Below are positions 1 through 10,024 of a stretch of 64,000 nucleotides of DNA, piece after piece; position 1 is the stretch's first letter, and every line of letters starts with the position of its first letter. Under the pieces are notes generated by a model that saw only the letters and a program-made list of their open reading frames with translations, did no database searches and was not told the origin of the DNA. Position numbers and translations under genes: made by a program. Origin of the DNA: Daucus carota subsp. sativus (taxonomy: Eukaryota > Streptophyta > Magnoliopsida > Apiales > Apiaceae); the NCBI RefSeq assembly GCF_001625215.2, contig NC_030387.2:30837606-30901605 (forward strand). Reading direction: 5' to 3'.

Positions 1-398
1 TAAAAACCGTGACCTCCTCTTCTGCAGCTCTCTCAGATGAACACGAAGAAGATCATCATAAAAACCGGGCAGCAAAGGCGGCACCAAAGAATATCATTAG
101 CAGCACCAGTGGTGATCATGTAGAAAAATGCTACCAGTACAATGCTGAGGATGATGAGTCAAGTGAAGATGAAGAAGATGATCGCCACTTCAAGACGCGG
201 CCATCAAGGTATGTCGCGGTAGAGGAGGAAAGGCATTTTAGCAGACGATCAAAACGAAGAGAAAAGGGCAGTCATGGCAGCCATAGTCACAAGAGAAGAG
301 TTTTTATTCTGAAGTTTGAAACTCCTTGCCACGTGAAGAGTTATTACTTGCTAGAATTGATATCTTTCACTATGCGCAGGCCAAGGCCTTCTTTCTAG
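1..398 (+). pseudogene. Acidic/basic low-complexity coding relic, 5' end outside window
   Basis: An open frame runs in from the window edge to 398. It encodes a Glu/Asp-rich stretch (SSEDEEDDRHF) followed by a basic segment (RRSKRREKGSHGSHSHKRR). The same segment in copy B (48468-48809) carries a C-to-A change that turns the Ser codon after RR into a stop. I do not recognise the product. Position and context suggest an internal exon of the degenerate MBD-like gene family in this window. No splice junctions could be fixed, so it is treated as a gene relic. Confidence 0.5.
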
Positions 399-748
399 TT
401 GAGTGTGGAAACAACAAAGAAACACCGTAGAGTGCGCTAAAAAATGATGTGATATTGAGTATTTGAGTGTTACCTTTTCTTTTACCTTTATTACATTGCA
501 AATTTCATCTATATTAGATTTTTAATAAGTAGACCAAACGTAGGAGTGTTGTGGACCATGTTGTACGGGAGAATATCATATGCACAGGTACTAAGAGATT
601 GTAATACTTCAGAATATTTTTTTCGTTTCTTTTTCTAATTGTCGGATTGGATCCTTTTTGGTATTTAATTTCAGAATGAACTATTCAATTTATTTCATTT
701 TTGATGATGAGTAATGTCCATTTCTCTAACTTGCATCTTATTTTAGGA

Positions 749-819
749 AATAGCTCCTACATTTATATAATTCACAGATTATATAATGTAGTGTACATTT
801 ACATAATGTAGGAGCTATT
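749..819. repeat. Short foldback (AATAGCTCCTACATT arms)
   Basis: The arm AATAGCTCCTACATT at 749 is the reverse complement of AATGTAGGAGCTATT at 805-819, with an AT-rich centre. The same hairpin sits at 8019-8089, 49307-49377 and 51671-51741. Only one arm is present at about 33252, in the more distant paralogous unit, so the second arm probably arose by a local inverted duplication before the younger copies spread. Confidence 0.7.
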
Positions 820-1138
820 CCCTACATTTACACAGATATGAGGCGATATCAGAAGAGCACGAGAGGCTAAAAAAATATGTGTCAATATGAGAGTTTGAAA
901 CTCCTTGCCACATGAAGAGTTATTATTTGCGGGAATTAATATACTATGCAGGCCAAGGCCTTATTTCCCTAGTTGAGTGTGGAAACAACAAAGAAACACT
1001 GTAGAGTTAAAAAAAAGGTGTGATATTGAGTACTTGAGTTTTACCTTTTCTTTTACCTTTATTACATTGCAAATTTCATCTATATTAGAGTTATGTTTCT
1101 ATTGTAGCCTTACTGGTTTATTTCTTGTTGAGTCAGGA

Positions 1139-1306
1139 ACAATGATTGGCACCGGTTACTTTGCTTGTGCGTGGACTCCAAGATGGCACCAAATTGTTTT
1201 GGATGTCATACCATTAGGCAAGGGACTTTGGTCCACATTTGAAGTTCAAAGGTACTTCTTTGAACATCCATGCGAGGAATGGGAAGGAGTCGCAGAAACC
1301 AATTAG
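1139..1306 (+). pseudogene. MBD-like C-terminal exon relic (unit 1, copy A)
   Basis: The open frame ends with PLGKGLWSTFEVQRYFFEHP, then TAG at 1304-1306. The pattern (G-K-x-L-x-S-x-x-E-V-x-R-Y) resembles the second half of a plant methyl-CpG-binding domain, where a GRKFRS-type loop precedes a helix. Related copies are at 8774, 49701 and 52438. The matching first half of the domain (KLPEGWEVEEVPR) appears only further downstream, at 30846 and 32564. The gene is therefore broken up, and the family assignment rests on this weak pattern. Confidence 0.4.
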
Positions 1307-1539
1307 ACAATTGTACAATGGTGGTTACTCATATATATGGACTTCGAGCAAGACCAAGGGAATGGTGGTTACACGTGTATGAACTTCTAGCAAGACCAAG
1401 GGAGAAGGACCTAGGCAAGGTTTAAAACTAGTTTATGCTTTATACCATTTGTTAGTAGTCAAGTGTGTTAGTACAACAGTTCTATCAGGCCTCGCGTTGA
1501 AAAACTAAGCTAAATTTCACTACTAGAAAAACGGGTAAA

Positions 1540-1990
1540 ATTGACCGCCATTTCCGGTCAATTTTAGTTAAATTTGACCGGGTTCGGTCAAATTTAGCTA
1601 ATTTTGACCGGAATTGACGGTCAGTCATAGCTTAGTGGATTTTAGTCATTTTCGGTCAAAAATAGTTAATTTTGACCGGATAAAATTGACCGATTAGTTT
1701 TGACCGTTTAAAATTGACCGCCAATTTCGACCGTTTGCGGTCAATTTTGACTAGTGTTTTCGAACTTCGAATTTTCACGAAAATTCAAATTTCCCGCCTA
1801 TTTTTAAATTAATTTGACCAACTCGGTCAAATTTATTTTTTCGACCACTTATATCCGGTCATATTTATAAATTTGACCACTTATTTCAGTTGGTCAATTT
1901 TATATTTTTGACTAGAAAGTTGTAGTCAAATTTATAAATTTGACTGAAGTTGGGTGGTCAAATTTATAAATTTGACCGAAAACAGCCAAA
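1540..1990. repeat. CACTA-1 left subterminal TTGACCG motif array
   Basis: Many copies of TTGACCG or its complement CGGTCAA occur in both orientations, often as TTTGACCG or GGTCAATTTT. In En/Spm-type elements such subterminal arrays bind the element's accessory protein and help define ends usable by the transposase. The motif differs from the GGTCGGTT motif of CACTA-2 and CACTA-3, so CACTA-1 probably answers to a different binding protein. Confidence 0.85.
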
Positions 1991-2256
1991 TTTATCAATA
2001 ATATTACCAAAAAAAAACGCCATGACCTAGCTTATATACTACTATCCCACCTGTAACCAAATCAAAATAACCCAATCCAATCACAACAACCCAAACTAAC
2101 TATACTGAACTTTGCAATTTAATGTAAACTCAAATTCGAAAGACACTGTAAACAAACTTCATCATACACCATTCACAACTGGTACCATTCATAACTGATA
2201 GGATAAGTTTTACGCTGCAAAATCAATTACTACAGCAGTTAGAAACCTTGCATCAA

Positions 2257-4359
2257 TTACAAGGGAAATTGATCTGCTTCTTCATCTACGTCTTCATCAT
2301 CATGATTTCCTGAGAAGTCGCGATCCATTGGAGCTTTTTCAATACTAGCACCCTGCAATTGAATAAATTATGGAAAAATAAGAATGCAGAAAAGAAAATA
2401 ATAGATTTGCAGGTGTGCGACATGTAGACAGCACGTAGAAGAATCCAATAAGCAATACTTAACCTCAAATTTTTGTGGTACCAGACAAATGGATATAGAT
2501 ACATAAATGCTAATTCTGTGCAAATTTCTTCAAACAGCAAAGACCACTAGAGTAGTATTCTAAAAAAGCAGGATTTGGCATTCAAATCACTCAAATATAA
2601 ATCATAGAGGGCTACATAAAATAGAACTTCTTACTCGTAAATATTATGTCTCTCACCTAATGCAGGTCTGGACATGGTCAGACTTCATAACTCTCAAGTT
2701 CTTCACTTAAGCCTTGACAGGTATGTCTAGACAACCTGTCACTAAATTGAACACTTAATTGAGAATAATGCAAAACAGTAACAGGATATCATGCATACCA
2801 TAAATATAATGTAATTTAGAAGGCAATACCTTGAAATTATAATATGAGATCCAATACATAATCGCTAACAACTTTTCCTTTTTATATCCAAATCCTTGCA
2901 AGTATCAGACATTCACATTTCTTTCTCAGTTTTTCTTTTATTGCTGGAAGAAGAGCCAAGTGTCAGGCTCTCATCAAGCCAGTCCAGCAACTCTCCCTAG
3001 ATAGGTTAGTTTGTTTCCCCTCTACAAAAATCCTATCAAACAGATCCACTATAGAACTCGGCAATGTCCAAAATTTTACCAATGTAGTAATGTTATGATG
3101 GTTATGAATCAGTCGGATTGCATATGTTAAGAACTTTTAATGCTTTGTAATAATACTTCTGGGAATAACAAAACTTAATTACAAACAAGAAATAGCACTT
3201 ACCTCCAAGACAATTCTTGTCCAGGAAGATAAACCACCATTATGCTTGTTGATAAGACTTAACGAGTCATCAAGTAGCCCAATTGCCGCAAATGACAGAG
3301 TTGCGACAGCCACAGCAGATACTTCAATAGAAGAGAAACCAACTATGACTTCTGCAACGATCACGCCAATTGGTACAAATAACAGTCCACCCATTATAGG
3401 AGTTCCTCTCTTCAAGGCATGCCTATTTGGCCCTTCTTTGTTAATGATTGATTTCATCTTCATTCTATGAAGTAAAGGAACTCCAGTATATCCTCACAGA
3501 CCTACCATTTTATAATGTGACCATTATGACTCAAGTTAGAAGGGAAATAAAATATCCAAACCAGCTTGCAAATTAAGTGCCTGCAATGTTTAATTTTAAT
3601 AGATTAACAATAATTTATATTAATTTCAAATAGCCACAGACAGAGCTTTTGTCGTGGTTCACTTTCGCATTAAGTTCTTTAATACATATAGATGTAACCT
3701 TGACTAATCCCTAAGGAAGCATACCGGTCGTACTAGTCTGAAGTGGTCAGCCAACGTTCTGGATTCCTATCTAATGTATAAATATGAGTGTATTAATATA
3801 ATCGGAAACATTTCTTAAAATTGCGTCAGAAATGAAGCTCTTGTTTAGATGAAAATTTTGCTTTTTCAAATTAAAATTCCAAAAGCAAGAAGGTGAAAAA
3901 ACATACATAACTCGCAAATTCTTCACTTAAGCCTTGACAGGTATGTCTAGACAACATCAAGCATACCATGACCATCTAATCTGAGCATATGGAACTCAAC
4001 TTAGGCAAGTGTGAGCAGCGACATCAAAAATTAATACCACCATCATATGTAACGCAAAATGCAAGAAAAATTATTAATGTATATATATGCAATACTAGTG
4101 CTGCAAACATCAATGAAAAGGCCCAGACTAATATACCTAAATCCAATATTCTGAAATAATAAAGAAATTATGCCTAGACTAATATACTCAAACAATAAGA
4201 AACTAAGTTGAGCTGCTCACCTGGAGCCTGGTGCCAAGGGTCTTATTTTGCATTCTTCTTCGTGGTCCACACTCACCTGCTCAAGAAATGCGCTCGAATC
4301 GCTTGCAGACCTTCGGTGGGACCTACGCTTTGGGTAGGAGGAGAAGTTGAGGTAGTCAT
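2257..4359 (-). CDS. Predicted chimeric gene with captured MraY (translocase I) exon
   Basis: Four minus-strand exons keep frame: 4359-4277 (83 nt, start MTTSTSPPTQ), 4150-4137 (14 nt), 3492-3203 (290 nt) and 2352-2257 (96 nt, ending in an acidic tail and TAA). All internal junctions have AG/GT, and the joined reading frame is 160 codons. The third exon encodes GVPLLHRMK, KEGPNRHALKRGTPIMGG and AAIGLLDDSLSL, which match the plant homologue of phospho-N-acetylmuramoyl-pentapeptide transferase. Most of that enzyme is absent, including the later catalytic loops, so transferase activity is unlikely. The 14-nt exon is the weakest call. The other exons are unrecognised. Confidence 0.55.
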
Positions 4360-4399
4360 CAACCTATGAGATGCCCTATATGTTGAGATGCCCTGATTA

Positions 4400-6000
4400 A
4401 GAAGTGAAGAACAGAGAAGTTGAACTGAGAATCAAAATCTCAATCGAGAAGTGATGTTGAGAAGTGCCCTAAATCTCTAAATTGAGAACATCAAAACCCT
4501 AATTTGAGATATTATGTTGTGAGGTGAGATGTGGAAATGGAGGTCGCCACAGTGAGGTGAGAGAGATGTTTGTCTGAGATATCATATTGTGAGGTCGGAA
4601 GTGTGAGGTTAGATGTGGAAATGGGGGTCGCTACTGCGAGGAGAGGTGAGGGATCGACGAGTTTATCTGGAATGTCTGTAGATAGGAAATTTCAATTTGG
4701 GGACTTCTATCCTCTTAACATTCGCCTGTCTAATCTAATCCCGCTGTCTTTAAAAATATTAATTTATTTATTTAGTTTTAGTTTTTCTAATTTAAATTAT
4801 AAATAATATACGTGTGAGAAATATTTACTTCTAACTAAATTAAATACTACTTTAATTATGTGACAAAAAAATATTACTTTAATTTGTCAATTATTATATT
4901 ATCATTTTTGTTAAGTTTTTATGTAAGCAAAATATAATAATATATATAGACAATAACATCAAAATAAAAACATAAATGAAAACCAAGAGAAACTATACCT
5001 AAATGACCTAAAAGTAGGTATTATAAAAATTAAATTATGATTTTAATTTTAAAAATATCAAAAATAAAAACTACTTTTTTTAGTTTCAGATATATTGGAA
5101 GAAAGTTTCAAAACTACCTTTTGCAATATATTTAAAAACTACCTACTTTAATAAATATTAAATCAGAATTTGAAACTTCTTTTCGATTATTTTGTTATCA
5201 AAAATGGCTTACTTCTCTTCCAAAAAGTTGACCATATTTTTGTTAAAAGTGTATATCAAAAACAGAAAATATTTTTGATAAGTCGGTCTTTTCTCAAATT
5301 AACCCCTGTAAATGAGTTATACTATGCTAGATACTTTGAATATCGACATAGATTATTGACTTATGAGAGTAAGAGTTTGTCGGATGTGAGAATCGACAAA
5401 TCCAAACAAGGGAGAAGAATATAGTCTTAAAATGATATTGATGGATGAAAATGGCAATGCCGAAACTTTTAGTGATATTTGTTTGTTGGTTATTCTTTTA
5501 TAATATTTGTTTTGTCCGCACATGTTTGTTGTTTTTAATTTTTATATGATTTACTTTGTATAAAGAAAAATATAGACTTCCACAATATCTGTTTGTTTGC
5601 TATTATCTCATGGATTTAAGTTAATGTTCGTCTACAAAATATATACAAAATTCAATATAAATGCAAATAAAATAAAATCACAAAATTCTAATCAACTCAT
5701 ACCTAAAATTTATACTAATACACAAATCTATACTAACTTCATCATACATGAGTAACATCAAACATTTATACTAATTTCACAAACAATACTCTACACTAAT
5801 TTAACAAATTTAGGAAACACAATTTAACCAATATAATTATCATAATTAGGTATTGAATTTATATTTTCAAAGAAAAAAAAATAGAATAAAACTAGAATGT
5901 GATACTTACTTGATGGTCTCAACGATTTGATGAGAAAAATAGAAAAGAAATGGTGAAAAAGGGTAAATAGACGAGAAAAAAAAGGGAAATGAGAAAAGGG
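4400..6000. other. CACTA-1 internal non-coding filler
   Basis: Sequence upstream of the chimeric gene. From 4400 to 4660 it is purine-rich (GAGATG/GAAGTG repeats) and could include the gene's promoter or leader. From about 4740 it is very AT-rich with no convincing exon. Short open frames at 5170-5424 and 5824-6141 show no family resemblance and low-complexity composition. Confidence 0.5.
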
Positions 6001-6009
6001 AAACAAATA

Positions 6010-6420
6010 TGGGAAGGGTAAAATTGACCGAACCCGGTCAAATTTATATTTTTGACCGACTCCAGTCAAATATATATTTAACTTTTTTTTGAAATTTTGT
6101 GCGGGAAAATTCCCGCCTAGAAAATAATTTTGACCGCACACAAATTTGACCGCGATCGGTCAAATTTAATGACGTCATCGAAACATGCTTTGGCGGGAAA
6201 TTTCCCTCCTTTTTTTGCGGGGCCCGCCATTTAAAATTGATCGGATAAATTTGACCAAAAACTAATTTTGACCGTTTTCGGTCAAAATTGTGAGCGGTCA
6301 AAATTAATCGGTCAATTTTAACCTTGACTTGGTGACATGCGAGTTTGACCTTAAATGTGACTGCGTTCGGTCAAAAATAAGGCGGTCAAAAATAACCGGT
6401 CAAAAATACCCGGTTTTTCT
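6010..6420. repeat. CACTA-1 right subterminal TTGACCG motif array
   Basis: The counterpart of the left array: repeated TTGACCG and CGGTCAAA in both orientations up to the right terminus. A GACGTC palindrome (ATGACGTCATCG) lies at about 6169-6180. The ORF-like translations here are artefacts of the repeats. Confidence 0.85.
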
Positions 6421-8624
6421 TGTAGTGTTTTCAGATTTGGGAACTTAAAGAATCTCATGGTTTTATCAAGAAGATAAATTAGGGAGAATGGTGCATTCTA
6501 CAATTGTAGTTGGTTTGTTGACCAGGGTAAAGAAGCTGTTGTTACTTTGGAAAAACATATTACTCAAAATGTAGGTGGATAAGTTCAATTCTAATTAAAG
6601 TATTTGTTGTTGAATAAAAAAAATGTCTAATTATTTATTTTTTTTAGCCGGTGATATTCAGTTTGCAAGGTTTTTTCCAAATATTTTTTTACAGGTATAT
6701 TCTCTTTCGGGTGCATGGTTACAAAGTCCATCTAGATTTTTACCTTTTAACTTGAAAAGGAAAACTTAGTTAGAAGATTTCATGTAATAAAACTTATAAG
6801 TTATAAAAAAAACATTGTTATATAAACTAAAGCATAACAAGACAACGTTAGTCGTCTTTTTATTAATGATAAAAATCATTTACCCACTTTTGTTTTTTCT
6901 AAATTCTTCTCGAGTTCATTTGTATTTATTAAAGATCATGATATTCTTGTCCATATGACACACAAAAATAAAGAAAAACACCATTTGACAAGATTATTGC
7001 ATGACAATAGAGGTAGCCAAATAAAAAAAATAATTGACTGATTATTTACTTATTTAGAAGCTAAACAGTCAAAAAGTTATATGTTAAGTTAGTTGTGCTA
7101 TTTGTTTTGTGACACTGGAGCTTACATGTGTAAAGAAAGTAAATCAAAGTGAGAGTGTGTGGAGCAGTGTAGTAAAGTAGGAACACTCCAAGGATGGTAG
7201 CAGAAGAGTTATTGTGAGAGACGATGAAATGAAAGTAGTCGTTAGAGGCCATTCTTTAAAACATTTTGAATTTGGTTGGGCGCAGAAGTTATTAAAAATT
7301 TCACTATTCCTTATTGTTGTTGTTGAGCTATTTTTGCTTTTTTAAATATCAGTTATTCTTTCATGTTCAGCTAACATCTATTAGTGAAGTACTTGAAGCA
7401 AATAATGAAGAAAATGCTCCAAAAATAGACACAATATATATATTTCAAGGTAATATTATTTTACTTTTATATAATGAAATTATTATATATTAATTGATTA
7501 TGGAATTTGTGTTAAGGGTTGATACGGTTATGTTCTTAAAAATTTGTTGGCTTATACACATTGTTAGGTACAGAACTCTCGAGAAGCAGAGCTGCCAAGG
7601 AAACAATCCCAAGATCCAGGCCACGAAGGCCACCTTGCAGACCAGAGAGTCTGACCACGACCATAAAAAAGAACAACCCCGCCATGAAGCCCACCACCAT
7701 CAAAAAGACCGTGACGCCCACAAATCGGAGTCACTATCATTAGCAGCACCGGTGGTCCATAGTCACAAGTAGAGACGAGAGAGGAGGGTGGCGCGTGCCA
7801 AACGTAGGAGTGTCGTGGACCATGTTGTACATTACAGGAGAATATCATATGCACGGGTGCTAAGAGATCGTAATACTTCGGAATATTTTTTTTCGTTTCT
7901 TTTTCTAATTGTCGGATTGGATCCTTTTCGGCATTTAACTTCAGAATGAACTATTCAAATTATTTCATTTTTGATGATGAGTAATGTTCATTTCTCTAAC
8001 TTGCATCTTATTTTATGGAATAGCTCCTACATTTATATAATTCACAAATTATATAATGTTCTGTACATTTACGAAATGTAGGAGCTATTCCCTACATTTA
8101 CACAGATTTGAGGCCATATAAGAAGAGTACGAGAGGCTCAAAAAATATGTGTTAATATGAGAGGTTTGAAACTCCTTGCCAGGTGAAGAGTTATTATTTG
8201 CGGGAATTGATATTTTTCCCTATGCAGGCCAAGGCCTTATTTCCTTAGTTGAGTGTGGAAACAACAAAGAAACACTGTAGAGTGCGCTAAAAAAAGGTGT
8301 GAATATTGAGTATTTGAGTGTTACCTTTATTGCATTGCAAATTTCATCTATATTAGATTTTTAAAAATGTTTGTTATTAGAGTTATGTTTAGCCTTACTG
8401 GTTTATTTCTTGTTGAGTCGGGAACAATGATTGGCACCGGTTACTTTGCTTGTGCGTGGACTCCAAGATGGTACCAAATTGACTTATTGTGTTAAAGGAG
8501 AGGTTGTGTCTGATTTCAGTTACATTTTATATATGATGCGTGGATGGTTAATCATTAATTTTTGTAACTGAGTTTAGGTTGCAGGATATACTTAATGGCT
8601 ACAAGCAGGGGAATGGTGTAGACT

Positions 8625-8777
8625 GTAGCAGCTCGCGAGTTGCGTCCTAAGCTGTCAGGTGATGTTGAACCTGATATTCGGCTGGATGGCAGCAGGTTAT
8701 GGGCAATTGAAAGGCCTATCATTGCTCAAGCCCCTTTTAGGTGGGAGCCGCTTCTAAGAATTATGGGTTTTGAATGT
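8625..8777 (+). pseudogene. Unrecognised conserved-looking coding segment
   Basis: An uninterrupted frame reads LSGDVEPDIRLDGSRLWAIE, then RPIIAQAPFRWEPLL. Base composition is clearly more coding-like than the AT-rich flanks. The same segment is at about 52277-52429 in copy B. An in-frame stop precedes it (TGTAGACTG), and it runs straight into the FEVQRYFFE relic in another frame. I do not recognise the family. Confidence 0.35.
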
Positions 8778-8883
8778 CTGTACCATTAGGCAAGAGACTT
8801 TGGTCCATATTTGAAGTTCAAAGGTACTTCTTTGAATTAACATCCATACGAGGAGTGGGAAGGAGTGGCAGCAACCAAGTGGA
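8774..8883 (+). pseudogene. MBD-like C-terminal exon relic (unit 2, copy A)
   Basis: Encodes PLGKRLWSIFEVQRYFFE, a paralogue of 1207-1272. It differs by several substitutions and by an insertion after FFE that shifts the downstream frame, so the C-terminus is changed. The copy-B equivalent is 52438-52547. Confidence 0.4.
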
Positions 8884-9017
8884 CAATTGTACAATGGTGG
8901 TTACTCATATATATGGACTTCTAGCAAGACAAAGGGAGAAGGACGAGCGAAGGTTTAAAACTAGTTTATGCTTTATACCATCTGTTAATAGTCAAGTGTA
9001 CTACAAAAAAACAGGAC

Positions 9018-9776
9018 AAAACCGACCGCCAAAAACGGTCGGTTACAACGGTAAACGGTCGGTTTTAACACTAAAACCGACCGGAGAAGCTGGTCGGTTG
9101 TAACCTGGTCGGTTATCAGCTATTGGTCGGGTTTAAAGACGAAAACCGACCGAAATGTCGGTCGGTTTTGCTTATTTAAGAAAGTCGCTACCTGGGCCCT
9201 GCAGCAATGCCATCTGGAGCCACGTGGACGCCACAGCCACGTGTAAACTAAAACCGACCGGAGTCGGTCGGTTTAAATGTTTGACCAAAATATGGTCAAT
9301 CGATATAAGAATAATATAACCGACCGGATGTGGTCGGTTATAATCTGTTGACCAAAAAAGTCAAATTTGTTGGGGGAACTAAAACCGACCGTCTGTGGTC
9401 GGTCAAAATATCTTGACCAAAAAGTCAAATTTGTGGCAGCTCACTAAAACCGACCGCAGGTGGTCGGTTATAAACGTTTGACCAGAAAAGTCAAACTAAA
9501 AACAATGACCTTATAACCGACCGCTTTCGGTCGGTTTCCCATAACCGACCGACAGGACATGGTCGGTTAACGACCAGAGCGCTTGCAGGGATTAAAACCG
9601 ACCGTATATAACCGACCGATCTACCAAAGATAACCGACCGAGTAGTAAGAAATCGGTCGGTTTTCTGGCTTTTTTGAATGGTAACCGTGGTCGGTTATGT
9701 ATACGTCGGTCGGTTTTGTCTGTGAATTGAATGGTAAGGCTGGTCGGTTTTGTCTTCAGTCGGTCGGTTTTCTGGG
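9018..9776. repeat. CACTA-2 left subterminal GGTCGGTT array
   Basis: Tens of copies of AACCGACC or GGTCGGTT in both orientations, many as AAACCGACCG. This is the expected layout of a binding array for a TNPA-like accessory protein near a CACTA terminus. It lies just downstream of the minus-strand Transposase_24 gene's stop codon and poly-A region. Confidence 0.9.
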
Positions 9777-10024
9777 TTTTCTATCAAAAAAAAAATAATC
9801 CTGCTGTTTCTATATACTGCCATACCTGCTACCAACAACCAACAATATCCAAAATACATAAACCACAACACCATATATAACAACAAAATGTACCATAACT
9901 ACAATCCCAAACATCAAACTTATAATTGTCTACAAGGGCAAACCAAAAGCCCTTCACAAGCATTAACCAAATTCCAAATCCAACTTAAACACAATATTCA
10001 AAACACAAATATTCAAAAGCCAAA

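Larger units (their letters stand above)
1519..6427. mobile_element. CACTA-1: non-autonomous CACTA (En/Spm) transposon with captured gene
   Basis: The left end begins CACTACTAGAAAAACGGGTA and the right end is the inverse, reading CACTACAAGAAAAACCGGGT on the minus strand. A TTT duplication flanks the element. Copy B at 50071-50085 has the unoccupied sequence GCTAAATTTTCAG, which confirms both borders and a 3-bp target duplication. The element is 4909 bp long and has no transposase ORF. Dense TTGACCG/CGGTCAA motifs fill both ends. It carries a chimeric minus-strand gene at 2257-4359. Mobilisation must depend on a transposase supplied elsewhere. Confidence 0.95.
6428..8999 (+). pseudogene. Degenerate duplicated gene unit between CACTA-1 and CACTA-2
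   Basis: This stretch holds decayed exons of the repeated family. At about 7373-7451, flanked by TTCAG and GTAAT, an exon reads EVLEANNEENAPK. At 7569-7772 a His/Lys/Glu-rich terminal exon (HDHKKEQPRHEAHHHQKDRD) ends in TAG. The EANNEENAPK exon recurs at 30005 and 47886 with different lengths, which changes the phase and argues against a functional reading frame here. The 6430-7300 stretch is AT-rich intron-like sequence repeated at 19900-20800, 50080 and 52700. Confidence 0.5.

Noticed and set aside
1540..1990. Regularly repeated short motifs considered as a CRISPR-like array
   Set aside because: Motifs are 7-8 bp, in both orientations and irregularly spaced, and lie at a transposon terminus in plant DNA.
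2286..2540. 84-residue minus-strand ORF beside the MraY exon
   Set aside because: Hydrophobic shadow frame; the terminal acidic exon 2352-2257 in another frame has proper splice and stop positions.
3246..3470. Plus-strand ORF opposite the MraY exon
   Set aside because: Antisense shadow of a recognisable MraY coding exon.
3203..3492. Bacterial contamination suggested by an MraY match
   Set aside because: The exon has plant splice borders, is AT-rich, and lies within a CACTA element; plants have a nuclear MraY gene.
7536..7854. Overlapping ORFs in four frames
   Set aside because: They overlay one His/Lys-rich exon relic; codon content only fits the frame ending at 7772.
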